Source: CAVEFW01 sp964579575 (GTDB lineage: Bacteria; Actinomycetota; Coriobacteriia; Coriobacteriales; Eggerthellaceae). Taken from it: a stretch of DNA of 64,000 nt. The stretch is taken from NCBI GenBank assembly GCA_964579575.1, contig CAZOGL010000004.1, positions 12,722 through 76,721 on the forward strand. The letters run 5' to 3'. Shown here one piece after another: positions 56,854 to 64,000 of this stretch. Below the pieces are notes generated by a model that saw only the letters and a list, made by a program, of their open reading frames with translations, made no database searches and was not told the origin of the DNA. The stretch's first letter is position 1. Each line of letters starts with the position of its first letter. Made by a program: the position numbers and the translations under genes.

Positions 56854-57885
56854 TTGGTTTTGCTTTCGGATCGTCGTCAAAGAGTCCTGCGCGCACTTAT
56901 CGAGGAATACGTAGCCAACGCGATGCCTGTCGGGTCGCGTACGCTGACCGAGCGCTACCAACTCGGTGTGAGTCCGGCGACCGTTCGCAACGAGCTTTCC
57001 GCCCTCGAAGAGGCGGGTCTTATCTCCCAACCGCACACGTCTGCGGGACGAATCCCCACCGACCATGGCTATCGCGCATTCGTCGATTCTCTAGTCGAAC
57101 AGGGCCTTGTTTCCGAAGAGGGCGATTACCGCAGTGTGACCGAGGAGTTGCGCTCTCACGCCTCTGAGCTTGACTCGCTTCTCGAGCGGACCACCCAAGT
57201 TCTTACCCGCATGACCGATTGCCTCTCCGTTGTCATGGCACCCACGGTACGCGATCTCTCCATCAAACAGATCACCTTGGTCACTATGGATTCATATCGC
57301 GTCCTGCTCGTGCTCATCACAGAGGAGGGCAACGTTCTCAATCGCCAGATGGAATTTAGCGAACCTGTCAACGTTGAAGACATTGCCGCGGTGCAGCGCT
57401 TTCTCAACGAGGTTCTCTCAGGCAAGAGCCTCACGGAGCTTGAATCGGGCCTTGAGATCAGTATTCGGGAGTCCTATCACAACATCTATGTTCGTGCGGT
57501 CCTTCACGAGATCGTTGATTGTTTGAAGGCGTCGGTGCACGATTCCGGTGCGCCTCATTCCTACCGCCTGGGCTTAAGCTCGCTTATGACCCAACCTGAG
57601 TTCGCCTCGTCACGATCTCTGGTTCCCATCATGCAGGTGCTCGAGGACGACACAGTTTTGCTCCAATTGGTCGACCAACCACAAGATGAGGGCCAAACGG
57701 GGCCCAAGGTCACTATTGGGACCGAGAACCCTGATTTCGGTCTTCCCGGTGTCTCCGTGGTCGCAAGCAAATACGGGCGCGGCTCAAGCGCAGGAGTTGT
57801 CGCCGTCATCGGTCCGACACGTATGGACTATTCAAAGGTAATTAACGCAGTCCGGGCTGTTTCGTCCGCCCTGCATGAGGAATAA
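56854..57885 (+). CDS. hrcA: heat-inducible transcription repressor HrcA
   Basis: HrcA represses chaperone genes by binding CIRCE and is reactivated by GroEL. The 343-residue protein has an N-terminal winged helix (RQRVLRALIEEYVANAMPVG, SPATVRNELSALEEAGLI, SAGRIPTDHGYR, about 5-75) and the C-terminal dimerisation/IDD region with GPTRMDYSKVINAV at the end. TTG 56854, four bases after AAAAGGAGT, is chosen; GTG 56833 lies at the expected transcription start and is less likely. CIRCE sits upstream, so hrcA-dnaJ is autoregulated. Confidence 0.94.
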   Translation: MVLLSDRRQRVLRALIEEYVANAMPVGSRTLTERYQLGVSPATVRNELSALEEAGLISQPHTSAGRIPTDHGYRAFVDSLVEQGLVSEEGDYRSVTEELRSHASELDSLLERTTQVLTRMTDCLSVVMAPTVRDLSIKQITLVTMDSYRVLLVLITEEGNVLNRQMEFSEPVNVEDIAAVQRFLNEVLSGKSLTELESGLEISIRESYHNIYVRAVLHEIVDCLKASVHDSGAPHSYRLGLSSLMTQPEFASSRSLVPIMQVLEDDTVLLQLVDQPQDEGQTGPKVTIGTENPDFGLPGVSVVASKYGRGSSAGVVAVIGPTRMDYSKVINAVRAVSSALHEE

Positions 57886-57933
57886 CACCGCGCTCATCTC
57901 GCGGAGATAGAGGAAGAAGGGTAACGAACTAGC

Positions 57934-59058
57934 ATGGCTAAGGACCTGTATGAGGTTATCGGCGTATCGCGTGATGCGACCGAGGAAGAGATCAAGAAGG
58001 CGTTTCGCAAGAAGGCAAGACAGCTCCATCCTGACGTCAACAAAGCCCCTGACGCTGAGAATCAGTTCAAAGAGCTGAACGAGGCCTACGACGTTCTCTC
58101 TGACAGGAACAAACGCGCACAATACGATCGCTTCGGCACCATTCCTGGTGCTGCCGGTGGCGCGGGCGGCCCTGGCTATGTTGACATGGAGGACATCTTC
58201 GGCGGAATGGGGGATATCTTCAGCAGCTTCTTCGGAGGCGGCGCTGGTGGGGGCGGGCGTCGTCCCCGTCGTGAGGGTCGCGACATGGGCATCGGATTGC
58301 GCGTCACGCTCGAGGAGGTCGCAACTGGCACGAAGAAAGAAATCGTCTACGATCGCCTCGCGCCCTGCGATACGTGTCACGGTACCGGCCTCGGTGAAGG
58401 TGGTCGCCAGGTCACCTGCACTGAGTGCAACGGCAAAGGCCGCGTCGTCACCGTTCAGCAAACCATCCTTGGCAACATGCAGTCCGCTCAAACCTGTTCA
58501 CGATGCAACGGCACCGGACAGATGATCGAGAATCCCTGCCCCGATTGCGAAGGTCAGGGACGTGCGCCCGATCGCCAACGTCTGAGCGTGGACGTACCTG
58601 CAGGAATCCACGACCAACAACAGGTACGCATTCCCCGCTATGGCGAGGCCGGTCTCAACGGCGCTGAACCGGGCGACTTGCTCGTAACCATCCGCATTTT
58701 GCCCCATGACGTCTTCCAACGCGATGGAGACAATCTGCACATGGAGGCAAAGATCTCCATGATCCAAGCCGCCCTCGGTGCGCAGATCGAGGTTGACGGC
58801 ATCCTTCCTGACGAGAAGGTCGCGGTGCGCATCCCCGACGGATGCCAAAACGACCAGGTCATTCGCGTTCGTAACTACGGTATGCCGAAGGCCCGTTCCG
58901 ACGTTCGTGGCGATCTGTATGTCCATATTACGGTCATCATCCCGAAAAAACTCACCGACCATCAACGCGAACTGCTCGAACAACTTGCCGATGATATGGG
59001 CGAGGAGGTCGCCGGTGAGCGTTCCACGTGGGAAAAGCTCAAGGATGCCTTCAAATAA
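57934..59058 (+). CDS. dnaJ: chaperone protein DnaJ
   Basis: DnaJ stimulates DnaK ATPase and delivers substrates. The 374-residue protein is a full type I DnaJ: J-domain (1-70) with HPD at 32-34, Gly-rich linker with GGGAGGGGRR near 105, zinc-finger domain with four Cys repeats (CDTCHGTG, CTECNGKG, CSRCNGTG, CPDCEGQG, about 148-210), then the C-terminal substrate and dimerisation domains. ATG 57934 is 48 bases after hrcA. dnaK and grpE are not in the window. Confidence 0.96.
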   Translation: MAKDLYEVIGVSRDATEEEIKKAFRKKARQLHPDVNKAPDAENQFKELNEAYDVLSDRNKRAQYDRFGTIPGAAGGAGGPGYVDMEDIFGGMGDIFSSFFGGGAGGGGRRPRREGRDMGIGLRVTLEEVATGTKKEIVYDRLAPCDTCHGTGLGEGGRQVTCTECNGKGRVVTVQQTILGNMQSAQTCSRCNGTGQMIENPCPDCEGQGRAPDRQRLSVDVPAGIHDQQQVRIPRYGEAGLNGAEPGDLLVTIRILPHDVFQRDGDNLHMEAKISMIQAALGAQIEVDGILPDEKVAVRIPDGCQNDQVIRVRNYGMPKARSDVRGDLYVHITVIIPKKLTDHQRELLEQLADDMGEEVAGERSTWEKLKDAFK

Positions 59059-59157
59059 GCAGTTACACGAACTTTAAGCTTTAGTTCCTTGCGAGCATGC
59101 ATGTATGTATGTCGGTTTTGTAAGGTTGTCGATCCCATAAGCAAATGAGGTTGTTCT

Positions 59158-59946
59158 TTGTCGCTTCAGCATTTCTACCTTGATGAACAGGTCATTGCAA
59201 AGGAGGCCGATACCTCCTTCCGCCTTTGCCTTGGTAACGACGATTTGAAACACGTCCGCGTCCTGCGCATGGGACCGGGCGAGCATATTGCTGTCGTAGA
59301 CGGTGAGAAGGACTATTTCGAGCTTGAAATTGATCGATTTGATGACGAGGGCTTGTATGTCCATATCGCACGCCATCTCAAAGCCCCTCAAAAGCGACCC
59401 CGGGTCATCCTTCTCCAAGGGCTCGCAAAGGGCGACAAGATGGATGAGGTCATCCGCCACGCCACCGAGCTTGGCGTATCTGAGTTCATTCCTTTGGAGT
59501 GCGCTCGAAGCGTGATGAGGCTTGATGCGAAAAAGGCCCCGAAGAAACTGGAGCGTTGGAGAGCTATCGCGAAGAGTGCCGCTATGCAATCTGGCCAGCC
59601 CTTCATACCTGAGGTCAGAGAGCCGTTAAAGCCAAAAGCCGCCGCTGCGGCCCTTGCCGATTGCACGGCCGTATGCGTCTGTTGGGAGGAAGCTCCCTCC
59701 ACAAAAAAGCTTGGAGACGCAATCCGTGCGGGCCTTATAGCCCATGGCCAAGCAAGGGATGAGGCAATCGTCGCCCTCATCGTCGGCCCAGAAGGCGGCC
59801 TCACCGATACGGAGGTCCAAACGTTTTTGGAAACCTCGGAATGCGCGGCGCTCGTGTCCCTGGGATCTAGCATCCTTCGCACTGAGACAGCCGGTATCGT
59901 TGCGCCCGCCTTGGCACTCTACGAACTCGGGTGTCTCGGTGGCTAA
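59158..59946 (+). CDS. rsmE: 16S rRNA (uracil-1498 N3)-methyltransferase
   Basis: RsmE methylates U1498 of 16S rRNA and has a SPOUT knotted fold. The 262-residue protein begins QHFYLDEQ after an N-terminal PUA-like domain and shows HVRVLRMGPGE near 35, LLQGLAKGDKMDEVIRHATELG near 80, and the SAM-knot motifs LIVGPEGGLTDTEVQTF near 207 and LGSSILRTETAGIVA near 235. The start is TTG 59158 after GAGG with seven-base spacing. dnaJ-rsmE-methylthiotransferase is a common Gram-positive order. Confidence 0.93.
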   Translation: MSLQHFYLDEQVIAKEADTSFRLCLGNDDLKHVRVLRMGPGEHIAVVDGEKDYFELEIDRFDDEGLYVHIARHLKAPQKRPRVILLQGLAKGDKMDEVIRHATELGVSEFIPLECARSVMRLDAKKAPKKLERWRAIAKSAAMQSGQPFIPEVREPLKPKAAAAALADCTAVCVCWEEAPSTKKLGDAIRAGLIAHGQARDEAIVALIVGPEGGLTDTEVQTFLETSECAALVSLGSSILRTETAGIVAPALALYELGCLGG

Positions 59947-59947
59947 G

Positions 59948-61234
59948 ATGTTGTTCTCGGTCGTCAACCTAGGGTGCAAGGTCAACAGGGTAGAAAGCGA
60001 TAGCGTAGCCGCAACGCTGTTGGGACTTGGATGGAGCGAGGCGCCTCTCGAGGCATCGGACCTTGTTGTAATCAACACCTGTACGGTGACCGGCGAGGCG
60101 GAAAAAAAGACGCGCAAGACGGTACGCCACGCAATACGCATGAACGCGATAGCACCTATCGTCGTAACCGGATGTGCGGCGGCGATCACCCCTGAGTTGT
60201 ATGAGTCGCTCGACCCCCGTGTCTCGGTCGTTTCCAAAGGTGCGCTTCTTGAGACCGTCCGTTCGATGGCTGGCGAGCTTACTGCCGCAATGTCAGGCGA
60301 GTTTCCTTCCGCATCCGCAAACGCCATCATGCAGAGTCCGACAACGAGGAGTTCGTTTGAGGTGCTCCCGGTAGGAGAGGGGTTTAGAACCCGCGTGGGA
60401 GTGAAGGTACAAGACGGTTGCAACAACGCGTGCACCTACTGCATCGTTCACGTCGCACGCGGCAGATCCGTGAGTCGTCCTGCGGAGACAATCATCGAGG
60501 AGTGTGTCGCATTGGCATCCGCAGGCGTGAGGGAGATCGTCCTCACCGGTATCAACCTCGGATGCTTCAAAGGAACATACCTAGGACGCGAGATTGATCT
60601 GGCCGGTCTGTTGCAGATCCTCGTGGAGAAGACGGAAGATGCGCCAGGTCCTGGATGCTATCCTCCTCGATTCAGGGTGGGAAGCATCGAACCCCGTAAT
60701 GTCGACGACGCCTTCATCCGCGTGCTCGCGAATTCGGAGGGTCGCGTTGCTCGCCACCTCCATCTTCCTTTGCAATCCGGCAGCTCCAAGGTGTTGCGTG
60801 AGATGGCCCGACCCTATACGGCCGAATACTTTTTGGGACTTGTCGACCGCTTACGGACCGAAATCCCTTCCATAGCGCTGTCAACCGACATCATCGCGGG
60901 ATTTCCCGGAGAGAGCGACGCGGAATTCGAGGATACTCTCGACGTAGCACGCACCGCACGATTCATGAAGATCCATGCCTTCCCTTACTCTATGCGAACA
61001 GGAACGCCAGCAGCTGAGCGCAAGGACCAGGTTGCGCCCGAGATGAAGTCGGAACGCTGCGAGAGATTGCGCGTCCTCTCGGAGGAGCTCGCGTCAACCG
61101 ACCTTTTGACCCGTAGCGGTTCAACCGAGCTAGCGCTAGTCGAGGGAGGGGGCATTGCCACATTGGAGAGCTACCACACCGTAGCGGTCTCCAAAGACGA
61201 ACTTTTGGGGTCTCTCATTCCCATTACCCTTTGA
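59948..61234 (+). CDS. mtaB: MiaB-like tRNA methylthiotransferase, MtaB type
   Basis: MtaB adds a methylthio group to t6A37 of tRNA. The 428-residue protein has the UPF0004 domain with three cluster Cys (NLGCKVN near 9, VINTCTVT near 43, VTGCAA near 77), the radical-SAM motif QDGCNNACTYCIV near 157 and HLPLQSGSSKVLREMAR near 275, IIAGFPGESDAEFE near 316. The short TRAM domain at the end is weak. The MtaB subtype (rather than MiaB or RimO) is inferred from NLGCKVN and the position beside rsmE. ATG 59948 is chosen; GTG 59939 would overlap the rsmE end. Confidence 0.9.
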   Translation: MLFSVVNLGCKVNRVESDSVAATLLGLGWSEAPLEASDLVVINTCTVTGEAEKKTRKTVRHAIRMNAIAPIVVTGCAAAITPELYESLDPRVSVVSKGALLETVRSMAGELTAAMSGEFPSASANAIMQSPTTRSSFEVLPVGEGFRTRVGVKVQDGCNNACTYCIVHVARGRSVSRPAETIIEECVALASAGVREIVLTGINLGCFKGTYLGREIDLAGLLQILVEKTEDAPGPGCYPPRFRVGSIEPRNVDDAFIRVLANSEGRVARHLHLPLQSGSSKVLREMARPYTAEYFLGLVDRLRTEIPSIALSTDIIAGFPGESDAEFEDTLDVARTARFMKIHAFPYSMRTGTPAAERKDQVAPEMKSERCERLRVLSEELASTDLLTRSGSTELALVEGGGIATLESYHTVAVSKDELLGSLIPITL

Positions 61235-61275
61235 CGCGGCATCCGTATCGTAAGAAAGGCACCGGTCGTGCGTGA

Positions 61276-61288
61276 TACAATCACCCTC
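61276..61288 (+). promoter_or_regulatory. extended -10 giving a leaderless phoH mRNA
   Basis: TACAAT (61276-61281) preceded by TGA forms an extended -10. Seven bases later is the ATG at 61289, so transcription should start on or next to it. No Shine-Dalgarno lies between. Confidence 0.6.
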
Positions 61289-62251
61289 ATGAACAACACC
61301 ACAGAAACTCATATCGTCGTTCCTGGCACGGTCTCGATGGCTTCCATCGTCGGTCCGGACGATGTCTTCCTTCGCCTTATCCAGGACTCCTTTTCCGCAC
61401 GTATCACCGTTCGAGGCAATGAGATCACCTTGAATGGCGATCCTATCGAGACGCAAATTCTCTCCTCGCTGTTTGGGGAACTCGTCAAACAAGTCCAAGC
61501 TCACGAGGAGGTAACCGAGTCGTTCATTTGTCGCGCCCTTGAACTTTTGCGCACATCTGAGTTTGCTCCCGACTCCTTGCGTGATGATGTGTTGCTGACC
61601 TATCGTGGGCGGGCAATTCGCCCAAAAACGGCTGGACAAAAGCGCTACGTGGACGCGATTCGCAAGAATACCATTACGTTTGGCATCGGACCCGCCGGCA
61701 CAGGTAAGACCTATCTCGCCATGGCGATGGCCGTAGCCGCCCTTCGTCGCAAAGAGGTCGGACGCATCGTCTTGACCCGTCCGGTTGTCGAAGCGGGGGA
61801 GAGCTTGGGCTTTTTACCCGGTACGCTCACCGAGAAGATTGATCCCTACATCCGCCCGCTCTATGACGCCCTGTATGACATGGCTGACCGGGAACGGGCA
61901 AATACCTTGTTGGATACCGGAGCTATCGAGATAGCTCCCCTTGCGTTCATGAGAGGCCGTACGCTCAACGACAGCTTCATCATCCTAGACGAGGCCCAAA
62001 ACACCACCCCCGAACAGATGAAGATGTTCCTCACCCGACTCGGCTTCGGAAGCAAGATGGTCATCACTGGAGACTTGACCCAAACCGACCTACCGTTTGG
62101 CGCCTCGGGACTCCTGACGGCCCGACGCGTCCTCTCCGAGGTTCGCGACATCTCGTTCAATGAGTTCTCCGGCAAGGACGTCGTACGCCATTCCCTGGTG
62201 CAGGACATCGTTGCCGCCTATGATGCTGCTGCCGCTGAGGGCAGGCTTTAA
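61289..62251 (+). CDS. phoH: PhoH-like ATPase
   Basis: PhoH-like proteins are ATPases linked to RNA metabolism and often sit with ybeY. The 320-residue protein has a poorly conserved N-terminal part (KH-like, about 20-95) and a P-loop domain: FGIGPAGTGKTYLAMAMAV near 130, LTRPVVEAGESLGFLPGTL near 158, Walker B SFIILDEAQNTTPEQMKMFL near 230, and VITGDLTQTDLP near 257. Start ATG 61289 is set by the extended -10 seven bases upstream; GTG 61268 would precede that promoter. It begins the phoH-ybeY-era block. Confidence 0.92.
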   Translation: MNNTTETHIVVPGTVSMASIVGPDDVFLRLIQDSFSARITVRGNEITLNGDPIETQILSSLFGELVKQVQAHEEVTESFICRALELLRTSEFAPDSLRDDVLLTYRGRAIRPKTAGQKRYVDAIRKNTITFGIGPAGTGKTYLAMAMAVAALRRKEVGRIVLTRPVVEAGESLGFLPGTLTEKIDPYIRPLYDALYDMADRERANTLLDTGAIEIAPLAFMRGRTLNDSFIILDEAQNTTPEQMKMFLTRLGFGSKMVITGDLTQTDLPFGASGLLTARRVLSEVRDISFNEFSGKDVVRHSLVQDIVAAYDAAAAEGRL

Positions 62252-62280
62252 AAACAGTAGACCTGAAGGAGCACGACAAG

Positions 62281-62811
62281 ATGGATATCTTCTTCAACTA
62301 CGATTATCGTGGCAAGGAAATGCAGGAATTTCCTCTCGAAGAGCTTGCCCGGTATGTACTCGTTGACGAGGATATGCCCCAAGAGAGTTGTTGTTGTGTG
62401 ACCTTCGTCGACAACGATGAGATGACCTCCTTAAACGAGCATTACCGCGGCAAGACAGGTCCGACTGACGTCCTTTCCTTTGAGGCGGAGGGTGTTGGGG
62501 GTGATTTTGACTTCGATTGGCCCGACGACCCTGAGGATGTTGAGGAGCTCGAGCTCGGGGACATTATCATTGCCCCAGACGTAGCCGAAGAGCAATGCTC
62601 TGACTTCAATATGACCTTTGAAGGGGAGATCAGCCTTCTCCTTGTGCACGGGCTGCTCCACCTTTGCGGTTATGACCACATCGAGGATGAGGACGCGCGG
62701 GTTATGCAAGCCCGCGAGGTCGACTTGTTGAGCGCTTGGGCTGCCGCCCATCCCAATGTCGCACCTCCCGACTATGAGCTCAACCTTGAGACCGTGGTCG
62801 GCGAGCACTAG
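62281..62811 (+). CDS. ybeY: endoribonuclease YbeY, rRNA maturation factor
   Basis: YbeY is a metal-dependent RNase for 16S rRNA 3'-end maturation. The 176-residue protein has LNEHYRGKTGPTDVLSFEAE near residue 51, an Asp-rich insertion (DFDFDWPDDPEDVEE, about 74-90), LGDIIIAPDVAEEQ near 92 and the metal motif VHGLLHLCGYDH near 121. The acidic insertion is longer than in many homologues. ATG 62281 is 29 bases after phoH. Confidence 0.95.
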   Translation: MDIFFNYDYRGKEMQEFPLEELARYVLVDEDMPQESCCCVTFVDNDEMTSLNEHYRGKTGPTDVLSFEAEGVGGDFDFDWPDDPEDVEELELGDIIIAPDVAEEQCSDFNMTFEGEISLLLVHGLLHLCGYDHIEDEDARVMQAREVDLLSAWAAAHPNVAPPDYELNLETVVGEH

Positions 62812-62840
62812 AGAGACGAAGATACGAGGTACAACCACCC

Positions 62841-63866
62841 ATGGACATGGATTTCAAAAAGCTAGAAGAGCTCGAGCGCATGGAGGAACTCGCAGAGGCG
62901 GGCAAGCTCGATGACGAGCAAATGGCGAAATTCTCTGCCTTGGCAAACTCGTCCTTCACTGGTCAAAAAGAGGGTTTCCGCTCCGGGTTCGTCACGCTCA
63001 TCGGTCGTCCCAACGCCGGCAAGTCCACCTTGCTCAACGCGATCATGGGCAAAAAGATCGCCATCACGTCCAACACGGCCCAAACAACCCGCCATCGCTT
63101 CCGTGCGGTACTTACCGAGGAGGACTACCAGGTCATCCTTGTCGACACCCCCGGCCTACATAAACCCCATGATGCCCTTGGGGAGGAGCTCAACACCAGC
63201 GCTTTGAAGGCGTTAGAGGATGTGGACGTCGTTGCGATGCTTATCGATGCAGGTCAGCCCATCGGACGCGGCGACGAATGGGTGGCTGCCCAATTGCGCG
63301 GGAGCAAGGCAAGGAAAATCTGTGTCCTGACGAAGTGCGACATATGCAACAAGGAGCAAATCCAAAAGCAGCGAATCGCGGCTGAAAAGCTAGCGAGATG
63401 GGATGCCATGGTCGGCCTTTCCTCGGTAACGGGGAAAAATATCGATGCCTTCATCGAGGAGGTCGTCTACTTTTTGCCCGAGGGTCCTGCTTGGTTTCCC
63501 GCCGATATGGAGACCGACCAGCCCATCGAGGTCGTCGTCGCAGAGTTTATCCGTGAGAAGATCTTGCGCTCTTTCGACGACGAGGTACCCCATGCCATTG
63601 GCACCCAGGTAGAGGAGATGGCCTACCATCGCCGAAACAACACGTACAACATCCGCGCCGTCATCTATGTTGAGCGAGACAGCCAAAAGGGAATAATCAT
63701 CGGCAAGGGAGGCTCTGCCATAAAACGCATCGGAACTGAGGCGCGTAAAGACCTCGAGCAGCTCCTTGGTTGCAAAGTCTATCTTGACCTGCGCGTGAAG
63801 GTGAAGAAGAGCTGGAGGAGGGACGCAACCCAGATCCGACGTTTTGGATATGGTGAAGGTCTGTAG
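62841..63866 (+). CDS. era: GTPase Era with N-terminal extension
   Basis: Era binds the 3' end of 16S rRNA and checks 30S assembly. The 341-residue protein has G1 LIGRPNAGKST at 53-63, the QTTRHR switch I region, G3 VDTPGLHKP near 98, G4 LTKCD near 158 (TKCD replaces NKxD, with Thr for Asn) and a C-terminal KH domain with GIIIGKGGSAIKRIGTEAR near 295. About 45 charged, helical residues precede the GTPase domain, whereas most Era proteins start there. ATG 62841 and ATG 62847 are both possible. Confidence 0.94.
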   Translation: MDMDFKKLEELERMEELAEAGKLDDEQMAKFSALANSSFTGQKEGFRSGFVTLIGRPNAGKSTLLNAIMGKKIAITSNTAQTTRHRFRAVLTEEDYQVILVDTPGLHKPHDALGEELNTSALKALEDVDVVAMLIDAGQPIGRGDEWVAAQLRGSKARKICVLTKCDICNKEQIQKQRIAAEKLARWDAMVGLSSVTGKNIDAFIEEVVYFLPEGPAWFPADMETDQPIEVVVAEFIREKILRSFDDEVPHAIGTQVEEMAYHRRNNTYNIRAVIYVERDSQKGIIIGKGGSAIKRIGTEARKDLEQLLGCKVYLDLRVKVKKSWRRDATQIRRFGYGEGL

Positions 63867-63901
63867 TTCCTATAAAGAGAGTTTGAAGAGGTTCTCCGTA
63901 G

Positions 63902-63946
63902 CGCAAAGGGATCGTTTTGCGTATCCGCGGCTCAGAGCCATTTTTT
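63902..63946 (+). terminator. hairpins and T-tract after era
   Basis: CGCAAA (63902-63907) pairs with TTTGCG (63916-63921), and a small GGCT/AGCC stem (63929-63939) is followed by TTTTTT (63941-63946). The second stem is short, so termination strength is uncertain. The last 54 bases of the window show nothing else. Confidence 0.55.
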
Positions 63947-64000
63947 AAACTCGTAAGTTGAATATTTAAATGCAACAGCGTTGCGTTTAGTTGTGCAGCA

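Overview
The window is a moderately GC-rich, gene-dense bacterial chromosome segment made almost entirely of core housekeeping genes. No rRNA, intact tRNA, prophage, insertion sequence or CRISPR array was seen. Several traits point to the actinobacterial side, most likely class Coriobacteriia: an actinobacterial-type integration host factor (mIHF) between pyrF and gmk, a CIRCE-controlled hrcA-dnaJ pair, GTG/TTG starts behind strong Shine-Dalgarno (SD) sequences, and several promoters placed so close to ATG codons that the transcripts should be leaderless. This assignment is inference from content, not from a search.

Layout. 1-6.5 kb: the end of infB, then rbfA, nrnA-type phosphoesterase, truB, ribF and mtnA. 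6.5-12.7 kb: azlCD branched-chain amino acid exporter; a leftward terC gene whose leader is a convincing yybP-ykoY manganese riboswitch with terminator; an unknown single-span membrane protein; a leftward lipid kinase; a leaderless Cys-rich mini-ORF; rnd; a YugP-type peptidase. 12.7-19.7 kb: xseA-xseB, ackA, dgt, rnhA, pta and a leftward HAD phosphatase. 19.8-22.3 kb: queD-queE-queC-queF for the queuosine precursor preQ1. 22.3-25.5 kb: a C_GCAxxG_C_C protein, a zinc-type macrodomain protein and an ABC exporter. 25.7-30.6 kb: dnaG, def, fmt, rsmB. 30.8-31.6 kb: a leftward unknown membrane protein.

31.8-42 kb holds the pyrimidine operon pyrR-pyrB-pyrC-carA-carB-pyrK-pyrD-pyrF, behind a leader containing a PyrR binding loop; pyrE is absent here. 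42-44.6 kb: mihF, gmk, rpoZ, thiI. 44.8-49 kb: DNA-uptake genes comEA-comEC, then holA. 49.2-63.9 kb: rpsT (leftward, unusually long), lepA, a small membrane protein, dusB, another small membrane protein, hemW, a TatD-like hydrolase, cysK, CIRCE-hrcA-dnaJ, rsmE, a MiaB-like methylthiotransferase, phoH, ybeY and era.

The most unusual signal is intergenic. At six or more genes (HAD phosphatase, ABC exporter, the 30.8 kb membrane protein, comEC, holA, cysK) a degenerate tandem repeat starts at or spans the stop codon and runs into the spacer. In the best-aligned cases the copies differ almost only by transitions. pyrK and pyrD carry 12-base tandem duplications directly at their start codons. Together these suggest a lineage-wide tendency to duplicate short segments at gene boundaries, or an undescribed element family. 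Other points worth checking are the Cys-rich leaderless mini-ORF before rnd, a T7 tract separating a strong start signal from the comEC frame, an S20 protein about twice the normal length behind a long structured leader, and an insertion in CarA.
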